From QHXQ01 sp036389395 (lineage in GTDB: Bacteria; Acidobacteriota; Blastocatellia; Pyrinomonadales; Pyrinomonadaceae), in NCBI GenBank assembly GCA_036389395.1, contig DASVPY010000085.1, positions 134,021 to 198,020 of the forward strand: 64,000 nucleotides of DNA. Direction: 5' to 3'. This document shows, one piece after another, positions 57,842 through 64,000 of the stretch. Made by a program: the position numbers and the translations under genes. Below the pieces are notes generated by a model. It saw only the letters and a program-made list of their open reading frames with translations, made no database searches and was not told where the DNA came from. Every line of letters starts with the position of its first letter. The stretch's first letter is position 1.

Positions 57842-59428
57842 ATGTTAAGACCGCGCGCACGAATCACCTTCGCGTCTGCTCTAGTCGTCGCCTGTCTGCC
57901 GCTGCTGTACGCCGACGCGCAGACGAGTGCGGCCGCGCAGGCGTCTGCTTCGACGGCCGAAGGTTTGACCGTCGCGCAGGTGTTGACGAACGTGCGGCGG
58001 GCGACCGGGTACGAGCGGTTGAAGCAGTTGCCGCGCGGCTTCGTCGTGGAAGAGACGGAAGGGCGCGGCGGGCGGACGCTGTGGCTCGGCGCGCGCGGCG
58101 AGTTCCGGCAGGAGGCGAAGCCGACGGACAACCGCCCGCTCGGCTTCGACGGGCGCTTCGCGTGGCAGGTGGATCGGACGGGTCTCCCTGCGCCGATGCC
58201 GCAACGCCTGCGCGAGAAGCTGCTGCTGCCCGCCTGGTTCCGCAGCGGCTGGTGGCTCGACGAGCGCGCGCCGCTCGTCTTCGCGCTGCTGCCCGCCGAG
58301 ACCGACGACAAGCAGGTCGCGCTCTCCATGCGGTTCACGCGCGGGCTGGTCGGCGCGCAGGTCTACGTTGACCGCGCGACGTGGCTGCCCGCGAAGCTCG
58401 TCGTCGAGTACGAGCGCGGGCCGTTCACCGTCACGCCGCACGACTACCAGGAGGCGCTCGGCGCGCAACTGCCGCGCCGCCTCGTCACCAACTACCGCGG
58501 GTCGGATTCCGAGGTGCGCGTCACGTCAATCGAGTTAATCCCGGCGACGAATGCCAACGCGTTCGCCGTCGCGCCCTTGCCCGCCGACACGACGTTCGAC
58601 AACACACGCCCGGCCGAGTTGCAGGTGGCGCAGGGCGCGCCCTTCGAGGGCGGCGCGCCCGGTCACTACTACGTGCGCCCGCTCGTGGACGGACGCGACG
58701 TGGGCTGGTTTCACTTCGACACCGGCGCGGACGCGATGCAGATTGACGCGCGCCTCGCCGACGAACTGAAGCTGCCCGTGCTCGGCAAGTCGCAGACGCG
58801 CGGCGCGGACGGGCGCGTGCAGGAGGTGACGATCCGGCAGGGGCAGACCTTCCAACTCGGCCGCGTCACGATCAAGAACCCGATCTTTCTGGCCTCCGAT
58901 CTGTCGGACAAGAACGCGCCGCCGGGCACGAAGCGCGCGGGCTACGTGGGCTATCCCGTGCTGGCGCGCACGGTCATCGAGGTCGAGGGCGGCGGCGCGC
59001 GCATCGCGCTCTACGACCCGGCCACCTACCGGCTCAAGCGCGGCAAGTGGCAGGAGTTGTCCTACATCGATCTGACGCCCGCCGTCGAAGCCCGCCTTGA
59101 GGGCGACCGCCGCGGCCTCTTCCAACTCGACACGGGCTACGTCGGCACGGTCACCTTCTACGACAAGTTCATCAAGGACGAACGGCTGCTCGAAGGGCGC
59201 GAGGTCAAGGAGGAGACCGACACGGGCGCGGGCGGCAGTTACAAGGTCGCCACCGGCACAATCGAGTGGTTCGAGTTGGCGGGTCACAGGTTCGCGCGGC
59301 CGCGCGCGATCTTCCGCGTGTCGGGCTTGAGCCGCGAGGGCGGGGCCGGCGTCGTCGGGCGCGAGTTCCTGTCGGTCTTCAAGATCGTCTTCAACTACCC
59401 CGAACGCCGCATCGCCTTCGTCCGCTGA
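57842..59428 (+). CDS. Secreted retropepsin-like protein with two DTG motifs
   Basis: The 528-residue protein has a signal peptide (ASALVVACLPLLYADAQ), a first half (about 30-255) that looks like an independent beta-rich domain, and a C-terminal half with two retropepsin-type half-sites in one chain: GWFHFDTGADAMQID (Asp293) with a following VGYPVLARTVIEV, and LFQLDTGYVGTVTF (Asp430) with VVGREFLSVFKIVFNYPERRIAFV. Two DTG lobes per chain recall pepsin-like or duplicated retropepsin enzymes. Activity is inferred from the motifs. It is 37 bases downstream of pyk and 11 bases upstream of the next start. Confidence 0.88.
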   Translation: MLRPRARITFASALVVACLPLLYADAQTSAAAQASASTAEGLTVAQVLTNVRRATGYERLKQLPRGFVVEETEGRGGRTLWLGARGEFRQEAKPTDNRPLGFDGRFAWQVDRTGLPAPMPQRLREKLLLPAWFRSGWWLDERAPLVFALLPAETDDKQVALSMRFTRGLVGAQVYVDRATWLPAKLVVEYERGPFTVTPHDYQEALGAQLPRRLVTNYRGSDSEVRVTSIELIPATNANAFAVAPLPADTTFDNTRPAELQVAQGAPFEGGAPGHYYVRPLVDGRDVGWFHFDTGADAMQIDARLADELKLPVLGKSQTRGADGRVQEVTIRQGQTFQLGRVTIKNPIFLASDLSDKNAPPGTKRAGYVGYPVLARTVIEVEGGGARIALYDPATYRLKRGKWQELSYIDLTPAVEARLEGDRRGLFQLDTGYVGTVTFYDKFIKDERLLEGREVKEETDTGAGGSYKVATGTIEWFELAGHRFARPRAIFRVSGLSREGGAGVVGREFLSVFKIVFNYPERRIAFVR

Positions 59429-59439
59429 CGCGAGCGCCC

Positions 59440-60174
59440 GTGAGCCTGCGTTGGCAAATCTCCTTCGGGCAGTTGTTCGAGGTGCTGCGCCCGGCCGCGG
59501 TCGCGCTCGCCGTCGCCTGCTCGACGTGGGTGCTGGCGGACGCGCGCCGCCGCGGTCTGCGCCCCTACGCCTGCGCCGCCTGGACGCTCGCCACACTCGT
59601 CCTCCCCTTCACCGCCTTACCCCTCTACCTGCTCGCACGCCTCTGGCGGCGCACGACAGAGAAGACAACGGACGCGAACGAGTCGGCGATAGATGCTGGT
59701 GCGAGCGCGGCGCGTGTGAGTCGGGCGCGTGCGTTCCGTTCGCGGCACGCGCCGACGTTAGTTTACGCTTTGACCGTGACGGCGCTGGCGGCGCTCTACT
59801 TCGTCTACGATTACCGCAGCCTCGACGCGCACCTGGCGCGCGCGAGCGACGCGAAGCTCAACACGCAACACGCGCGCGCCGCCGCCGAGTACCGCGCGGC
59901 CCTGCGCCTCGGTGACGACCCGCACACGCGCAAGCTGCTGGGGCTGGAACTGGCCGCGCTCGGCCGGTGGCCGGAAGCCCTCGCCGAGTTGCGCGCCGCC
60001 GAGCGGGGCGGCGAACCCGACGCCGCGCTGCCCCTCCACCTCGCCAAAGTCCTCGCCGCGCTCGAACGCCGCGAAGAGGCCGCCGCCGAGTACCGGCGCT
60101 TCCTCGCCAGCGAACTCTGCACACAGCCGTTGCCGGACGCCCGCTGCGCGCGGGCGCGTTTAGAGTCGAAGTGA
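59440..60174 (+). CDS. Membrane protein with TPR-like C-terminus
   Basis: The 244-residue protein has hydrophobic segments near 13-33 and 43-65, another at about 108-127 (TLVYALTVTALAALYFVYDY), and then an Ala-rich helical tail with TPR character (QHARAAAEYRAALRLGDDPHTRKLLGLELAALGRWPEALAELRAAERG, ERREEAAAEYRRFL). GTG 59440 is the best start, since the frame upstream overlaps the aspartic protease gene. It closes the tlpA-pyk-protease operon. No named family is recognised. Confidence 0.7.
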   Translation: MSLRWQISFGQLFEVLRPAAVALAVACSTWVLADARRRGLRPYACAAWTLATLVLPFTALPLYLLARLWRRTTEKTTDANESAIDAGASAARVSRARAFRSRHAPTLVYALTVTALAALYFVYDYRSLDAHLARASDAKLNTQHARAAAEYRAALRLGDDPHTRKLLGLELAALGRWPEALAELRAAERGGEPDAALPLHLAKVLAALERREEAAAEYRRFLASELCTQPLPDARCARARLESK

Positions 60175-60202
60175 TGGTTGAGAGCCGACGCACGATCAGA
60201 TC

Positions 60203-60264
60203 AACACAGAGTACACAGAGGTAACACAGAGGCCACAGAGGTTTTTAACTGTGTCCTCTGTGTG
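60203..60264. repeat. Inverted CACAGAGG-type repeat, unequal arms
   Basis: Left arm 60203-60241 has four CACAGAG units; the right arm 60249-60264 has less than two complementary units. It looks like a truncated member of the family at 2221-2302. Confidence 0.78.
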
Positions 60265-60301
60265 AGACCGGCCGCGCGCGACCCGCAACGCCAAAAACGA
60301 A

Positions 60302-60331
60302 AGGCAGCGCCCGCAAGCCGGAACGCTGCCT
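60302..60331 (-). terminator. Terminator of the radical SAM gene
   Basis: AGGCAGCG at 60302-60309 pairs with 60324-60331. On the minus strand the stem is followed by TTCGTTTTTGG, a fair T-run. It lies 26 bases past the radical SAM stop. Confidence 0.75.
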
Positions 60332-60356
60332 AACTTCCAAACTAAAACTCGTCGCG

Positions 60357-61463
60357 TCAGTCCGCGGTGCTCGACGCGCTCAGGACTTGGGGCACGGGGT
60401 CGGGCGGCGCGGGTGCGGGCGGCGGCGCGGCGTGGTCGGGCGCGGGCGCGGCGCTGGGCGCGGGCCGGCGGCCGCCGCGTTCCTTGAGCCACTGGCGGAA
60501 GGAGTCGCCGTAGAGGCGCAGCAGGTTGTGCCAGTCGTCCAAGAGCGCCGTCTTCTGCGCGCAGGCCACCGTGCAGTAGGGCGCGCACCACTTCTCCGAG
60601 TTGTACTCGCGGTCTATGTCGGCCTGCGTGTAGTCGGCGAGCGGCGTGCCGGGCGTGCCGCGCTGCTGCGAGCAGTAGTGGACGAGACCGTCCTCGCAGA
60701 TGTAGAGGTAGCGCGCGCCCGCGCGGCAACTCCAGTCGTTCGGCCGCCCCTTGGCCAAGTTCTCCTGGAACCAGTCGAGCCGCGCGTACTCCTGCCGCGC
60801 CATCGTCTTGAAGTCGCGGTAGACGCGGTACTCGCGGTCGCTCAGGGGCTTCAACTCGCCCTGCCCGTCGTGGATGACGCCGACCGTGGCGGAGAAGCCG
60901 AGGTCGAGCGCGCGCCGGCCGATGACGAGCGCGTCCTCCGGCTGCTTGATGCCGCCGCCGACGACCGAGTTGATGTTGACGTGAAAGTCCGCGTGCTCGG
61001 CGAGCCACCTGAGTCGCTTGTCCAACAGGCGCAGGCTCTTCTTCGAGACCTCGTCCGGCTCGACGTTATCAATGCTGATCTGCAAGTATTCGAGACCGGC
61101 GGCGTTGAGCTTCCTGATCTTTTCGGGCGTCAGGTAGAAGCCGTTGGTGATGAGGCCGGCGATCATGCCGCGCCGCCGGATGTGCGCCACCAGATCGTAA
61201 ATCTGCGGGTGCATGAGCGGCTCGCCGCCGGAGATGGTGATGATGGAGGTGCGCAGTTCCGCCAGCTTGTCCAAGCGCCGCCGCATCTCCTCGACGGGCA
61301 CGGGCTTCGAGTAGTTGTCGTACTCGTTGCAGTAGGCGCACGCGAGGTTGCAGCGGCGCATGGGGATGACGTGCGCCAGGACGGGGTGGCGCGGCGAGGT
61401 CAGCCCGCGTGCGATCATCGCCGCTTCGCGCAGCTTCAGTTTGACGAACGTGCTCTGCTTCAT
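60357..61463 (-). CDS. Radical SAM/SPASM-type protein of unknown substrate
   Basis: The 368-residue protein has a radical SAM cluster motif MRRCNLACAYCNEYD (Cys38, Cys42, Cys45), the SAM-binding ITISGGEPLMHP and a YLQISIDNVEPDE strand, and a C-terminal Cys-rich region (SCRAGARYLYICEDGLVHYCSQQRG, then WCAPYCTVACAQ) that could hold an auxiliary cluster. This is a SPASM or Twitch-like layout used for peptide or small-molecule modification. A Pro/Ala-rich tail of about 40 residues is appended. No precursor peptide is visible beside it. ATG 61463 follows a 268-base gap with no other clear feature than the terminator at 61663. Confidence 0.89.
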   Translation of the reverse strand: MKQSTFVKLKLREAAMIARGLTSPRHPVLAHVIPMRRCNLACAYCNEYDNYSKPVPVEEMRRRLDKLAELRTSIITISGGEPLMHPQIYDLVAHIRRRGMIAGLITNGFYLTPEKIRKLNAAGLEYLQISIDNVEPDEVSKKSLRLLDKRLRWLAEHADFHVNINSVVGGGIKQPEDALVIGRRALDLGFSATVGVIHDGQGELKPLSDREYRVYRDFKTMARQEYARLDWFQENLAKGRPNDWSCRAGARYLYICEDGLVHYCSQQRGTPGTPLADYTQADIDREYNSEKWCAPYCTVACAQKTALLDDWHNLLRLYGDSFRQWLKERGGRRPAPSAAPAPDHAAPPPAPAPPDPVPQVLSASSTAD

Positions 61464-61662
61464 CTGTCGGTTGGGGCCTCAGCGCCCGCCGGCCCTCGCG
61501 CGCGCGCGTGCCCGGCGCGTCTTCAGTGACCGAACTAACCCCGCGGGTCTGGCGCTGACCGGGAGAAGATACGCAAAGTCCGCGCCCGAGGCAAGGGCGC
61601 GCGTCGCTCGCCGACGGCGCGACCGAACTTCGCGGCAAAAATTTTTCGGCGGCGCAAACGGA

Positions 61663-61701
61663 AAGGGTTCCGGGCGCGTCGTTGCGGGCCACGGAACCCT
61701 T
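61663..61701 (-). terminator. Terminator of the LolA-like gene
   Basis: AAGGGTTCCG at 61663-61672 pairs with 61692-61701; the minus-strand continuation is TTCCGTTTGCG. It lies 31 bases past the LolA-like stop. Confidence 0.7.
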
Positions 61702-61731
61702 CCAACTGTCGGAGCTTTACTGCGCCGGGCG

Positions 61732-62424
61732 TCAGCCGCGCACGATCTTGATGTCGGAGCCGAGTTCGAGCTTGAACTCGCCCTTGTTGATGGCGGCGTT
61801 GCGCTGGATGTCCATCAGGCGCACGGTCGTCGCGTCGCCGTTGCGCTCGACCACCTTGGTCTGCACCGGCATCCCCGATCCGTCCACCCAGACCTCGGCG
61901 TAAGAGTAGCCGGCCTTGCCCTTCGGCACGAGCTTGACGTGCGAGGTCTGCACGCCGCCCCAGAGCGCCTCCTCGCCGATGTACTGCATGTCGAACGAGG
62001 ACTTCAACTGCGCCTGCGAGACGTTGAGGCCGAAGCCGAGCACGCCGCTCACCTTGTTCCGGTTCGAGTTGGCGTCGCCCTTGTAGGCGAGCTTCATGCG
62101 CTGGCGCAGGAGCGTGTACTGGCCGTCCGCGACGGCGAGCGTCTCCTGCGGGCTGCGCCAGTCAACGCGCACCGCCTGGCTCTTGCCCGTGCCGGGGACG
62201 TAGAGCAGCGTGCCGACGCGCTTGTCGGTGTCGCGGATTTGCGCGTCGTACTTCTCCATGCTGATCGAGGCGCGCAAGGAGCGCAGGTCGCGCCGGTTGC
62301 GCTCCATGCGGTTGATGATCGAGCTGACCAGCCCGGCGCTCTGCGCGCTGGCGGGCCTGGGGGCCGCAAACACCGTCGCGAGGGTCAGAACTGCGGCGAG
62401 GCCAAGCGTCAAATATTTCTTCAT
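61732..62424 (-). CDS. LolA-like outer-membrane lipoprotein-sorting protein
   Basis: The 230-residue periplasmic protein has a signal peptide (YLTLGLAAVLTLATVFAAPRPASAQ) and a LolA-like half-barrel: an initial RMERNRRDLRSLRASISMEKYD helix, VGTLLYVPGTGKSQAVRVDWRSPQETLAVADGQYTLL, and a late AEVWVDGSGMPVQTKVVERNGDATTVRLMDIQRN. LolA relatives carry lipoproteins or other lipids across the periplasm. A nearby ABC transporter suggests a Lol-type unit. GAGGAG five bases before ATG 62424 fixes the start. Confidence 0.85.
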   Translation of the reverse strand: MKKYLTLGLAAVLTLATVFAAPRPASAQSAGLVSSIINRMERNRRDLRSLRASISMEKYDAQIRDTDKRVGTLLYVPGTGKSQAVRVDWRSPQETLAVADGQYTLLRQRMKLAYKGDANSNRNKVSGVLGFGLNVSQAQLKSSFDMQYIGEEALWGGVQTSHVKLVPKGKAGYSYAEVWVDGSGMPVQTKVVERNGDATTVRLMDIQRNAAINKGEFKLELGSDIKIVRG

Positions 62425-62507
62425 GCTCACTCCTCTAAAACAAAGCCAAGGGGGACCGAAACCGCCTGCGCCCGGACGCGAAAACTTCGGGCGATTATAA
62501 TGAACGA

Positions 62508-62855
62508 CTACTCTATGTCAACCCGGTAGGCAACCACCGTGCCCGTCGCGTCGCGCACCGGCTCGACGCCGCCCACCAGCCGTGCGTCTTGCCGGCCCGT
62601 CGCCAGGCGGGCGCGGCGTTCCAGTTCCGCGGTGTCGGGGGGGGCGGCCGGCGCTTGTGCCGGCCAGGCGAGCAGCAGGGTCTTGGTCGCCGCCGCAGAG
62701 GGATTTTGATGCCCGAGGGGCGGGGCCGGTTCGCCCGCGAACCAGCTTTTCGGCGTCAGAAAAATGAAGGCCAGGATGAGCGCGCAGAGCACGTCGTACT
62801 GCCAAGTGCTGCGCCCGTAAGACCAGAAAAGCAGCTTTTTGAGTAGTCCTGTCAC
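62508..62855 (-). CDS. Small membrane protein within the Lol-like cluster
   Basis: The 115-residue product has a basic-aromatic N-terminus (LLKKLLFWSYGRSTWQYD), one hydrophobic helix (VLCALILAFIFLTP, about 22-35), a Pro/Ala linker and a C-terminal soluble part ending in GTVVAYRVDIE. Start is GTG 62855, without a clear ribosome site. It lies between the ATPase and the LolA-like gene on the same strand. I recognise no family, but its position suggests a link to the transporter. Confidence 0.65.
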   Translation of the reverse strand: MTGLLKKLLFWSYGRSTWQYDVLCALILAFIFLTPKSWFAGEPAPPLGHQNPSAAATKTLLLAWPAQAPAAPPDTAELERRARLATGRQDARLVGGVEPVRDATGTVVAYRVDIE

Positions 62856-62960
62856 GCCGAAGAACCGTTCGCTTTTTGTCCGCCCACAAAAGCAACAGGT
62901 GGCAAAGACCGCGAAGCCCTAGCGCGCCCCGCGCCCGTGTCCACCTGTTCCCGCCTGTGA

Positions 62961-63665
62961 TTATAACTGCACGGCCGCGCCCGGCGCAACGATTTGGCCG
63001 TCGCGCATCTGCACGATGCGGCGGCACATGGCGGCCGCCTCCGGGTTGTGCGTGATCATGATGATGGTCTGGTTGAAGCGGTAGTTCATCTCCTGAAACA
63101 TGTTCAGGACGATGGCGGAGTTCTCCGTGTCGAGATTCCCGGTGGGCTCGTCGGCGAGGATGATGGCGGGGCGGTTGACGACGGCGCGCGCGAGCGCCAC
63201 GCGCTGCTGCTCGCCGCCCGAGAGTTCGAGCGGCTTGTGGTGCATCTTGTCTTCGAGTTGCAGGAGGCGGAGGATTTCGCGGCGGCGCTCCGGGTCTCCG
63301 CCCTTCTTGCCGTCGCTGCCGGCGGCGATTGACTCGGCGAGCTTCAAATTCCCCTCCGCCGTGAGCGTCGGGAAGAGGTTGAAGCGCTGGAAGACGAAGC
63401 CGATCTTGCGGCGGCGGATGTCCGTCCGCTTGGCGTCCGAGGCGGCCGTCAGGTCTTCGCCGTCGATACGGATGCGCCCCGAGGTCGGCGTCAAAAGCCC
63501 GCCGAGCAGGTGCAGCATCGTGGACTTGCCGCACCCGGAAGGCCCCATGATGGCGAGGTACTCGCCCTCCTCCACGTCGAGCGACACGCCCCGCAGCGCG
63601 GGCACGTCCACGCTCCCCACCCGGTAGACCTTCGTCAGATTTTCCGCCTGTAGACTCGTTCTCAT
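62961..63665 (-). CDS. ABC transporter ATP-binding protein (LolD/MacB type)
   Basis: The 234-residue ATPase has Walker A GPSGCGKST, Q-loop RRKIGFVFQRFNLFPTLTAEGNLKLAE, signature LSGGEQQRVALARA, Walker B IILADEPTGNLDT and H-loop THNPE, in the style of LolD/MacB/FtsE. These power extraction of lipoproteins or export rather than uptake. It is 81 bases downstream of an FtsX/MacB-type permease gene, the two separated by a repeat hairpin. Confidence 0.93.
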   Translation of the reverse strand: MRTSLQAENLTKVYRVGSVDVPALRGVSLDVEEGEYLAIMGPSGCGKSTMLHLLGGLLTPTSGRIRIDGEDLTAASDAKRTDIRRRKIGFVFQRFNLFPTLTAEGNLKLAESIAAGSDGKKGGDPERRREILRLLQLEDKMHHKPLELSGGEQQRVALARAVVNRPAIILADEPTGNLDTENSAIVLNMFQEMNYRFNQTIIMITHNPEAAAMCRRIVQMRDGQIVAPGAAVQL

Positions 63666-63673
63666 ATCTTTTT

Positions 63674-63751
63674 AGTGATGGGTGATGGGTGGTGAGTGAT
63701 AAGAAGGAGCAGCGATTTTTCTTATCACTTATCACTCATCACCTAATCACT
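63674..63751. repeat. Inverted heptamer repeat overlapping the permease gene (unit GTGATGG / GTGATAA)
   Basis: Left arm 63674-63703 and right arm 63721-63751 are largely complementary, with a 17-nt loop. The right arm supplies the TGA of the permease gene at 63749-63747. Confidence 0.83.
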
Positions 63752-64000
63752 CGTACGCAAGCGCGCTCACGGCGTCGAGGTTGGCGGCGCGCACGGCCGG
63801 GTAGAGCGCGCCCAGAGCGCCGCCGAGCAGGCCGATGAGCGCGGCCGTCAGGCCCCAGGCCCAGCTGTACTCGAAGGGCAGCGCGTAGGCGCGCTGGATC
63901 AGGTAGCCGACCAGGAACGAGAGGGCGAAGCCGGCGGCGACGCCGATGACGCTGATGAGCACGGCCTCCTTCACGATCTCGCCGACGATGAAGCCGCGCG
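63747..64000 (-). CDS. FtsX/MacB-family ABC permease, C-terminal part (runs off the window)
   Basis: About 84 C-terminal residues are visible: a stretch RGFIVGEIVKEAVLISV, two hydrophobic helices (VLISVIGVAAGFALSFLVGYLI and GLTAALIGLLGGALGALYPA) and the end PAVRAANLDAVSALAYE, typical of MacB/FtsX-type permeases. The 5' part lies beyond 64000. It is probably the partner of the ATPase at 62961-63665. The stop codon comes from a repeat arm. Confidence 0.86.
   Translation of the reverse strand, partial: RGFIVGEIVKEAVLISVIGVAAGFALSFLVGYLIQRAYALPFEYSWAWGLTAALIGLLGGALGALYPAVRAANLDAVSALAYE

Noticed and set aside
1..64000. tRNA, rRNA, insertion sequence or prophage genes
   Set aside because: I looked for CCA-ended cloverleafs, transposase motifs and phage structural proteins and saw none.

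Overview
This is a high-GC, gene-dense chromosomal segment of a Gram-negative-type (two-membrane) bacterium. It carries BamA, TamB, a SurA-like protein, a LolA-like protein and a TonB-dependent receptor with an N-terminal carboxypeptidase-regulatory-like domain (Oar type). That receptor, the HAF-repeat protein, the style of the secreted peptidases and the intergenic heptamer repeats together suggest Acidobacteriota, probably class Blastocatellia. This is an inference from gene content; no rRNA or other taxonomic marker lies in the window. I see no tRNA, rRNA, CRISPR array, transposase or phage gene.

Layout. 1-5.3 kb: a DsbD N-terminal-domain protein, pgeF and acpS (divergent), a PBP1B-type transpeptidase and a tiny membrane protein. 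5.3-5.9 kb: a gene-free stretch with large palindromes. 5.9-7.8 kb: patatin lipase and a sugar-type binding lipoprotein. 8.1-14.1 kb: a heme/metal-chelate uptake locus (TonB-dependent receptor, then HmuT, HmuU and HmuV). 14.4-16.3 kb: M48 protease with TPRs. 16.5-25.9 kb: an outer-membrane biogenesis run, tamB > bamA > surA-like. 26.1-28.7 kb: riboflavin genes (DHBP synthase fused to a degenerate GTP cyclohydrolase II domain; riboflavin synthase). 28.8-37.9 kb: HAF protein, cmk, ltaE, hemW, M19 dipeptidase, acs, PilZ-like protein. 38-45 kb: AI-2E family permease, carA, M28 peptidase, a TPR membrane protein, lepB. 45.2-52.7 kb: HU, an M50 protease, small secreted proteins, an amidohydrolase, a diguanylate cyclase and a Crp/Fnr regulator. 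52.8-55.4 kb: yacG, then an AT-richer pair of genes including a metalloprotease interrupted by an in-frame TAG. 55.6-60.2 kb: a likely operon tlpA-pyk-aspartic protease-membrane protein. 60.3-64 kb: a radical SAM protein, then a Lol-like module (FtsX/MacB-type permease, LolD-like ATPase, a small membrane protein, LolA-like protein).

The most unusual property is the intergenic DNA. About twenty gaps hold imperfect tandem repeats, mostly of 7-nt units, and nearly always as an inverted pair that can fold into one long hairpin. At least eight different units are used. In three gaps one family is nested in the loop of another. Several elements run into genes and encode stop codons, C-terminal tails or, in one case, the hydrophobic core of a signal peptide. 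They recall the heptameric STRR repeats of cyanobacteria, but the paired and nested layout is the part that looks worth study.
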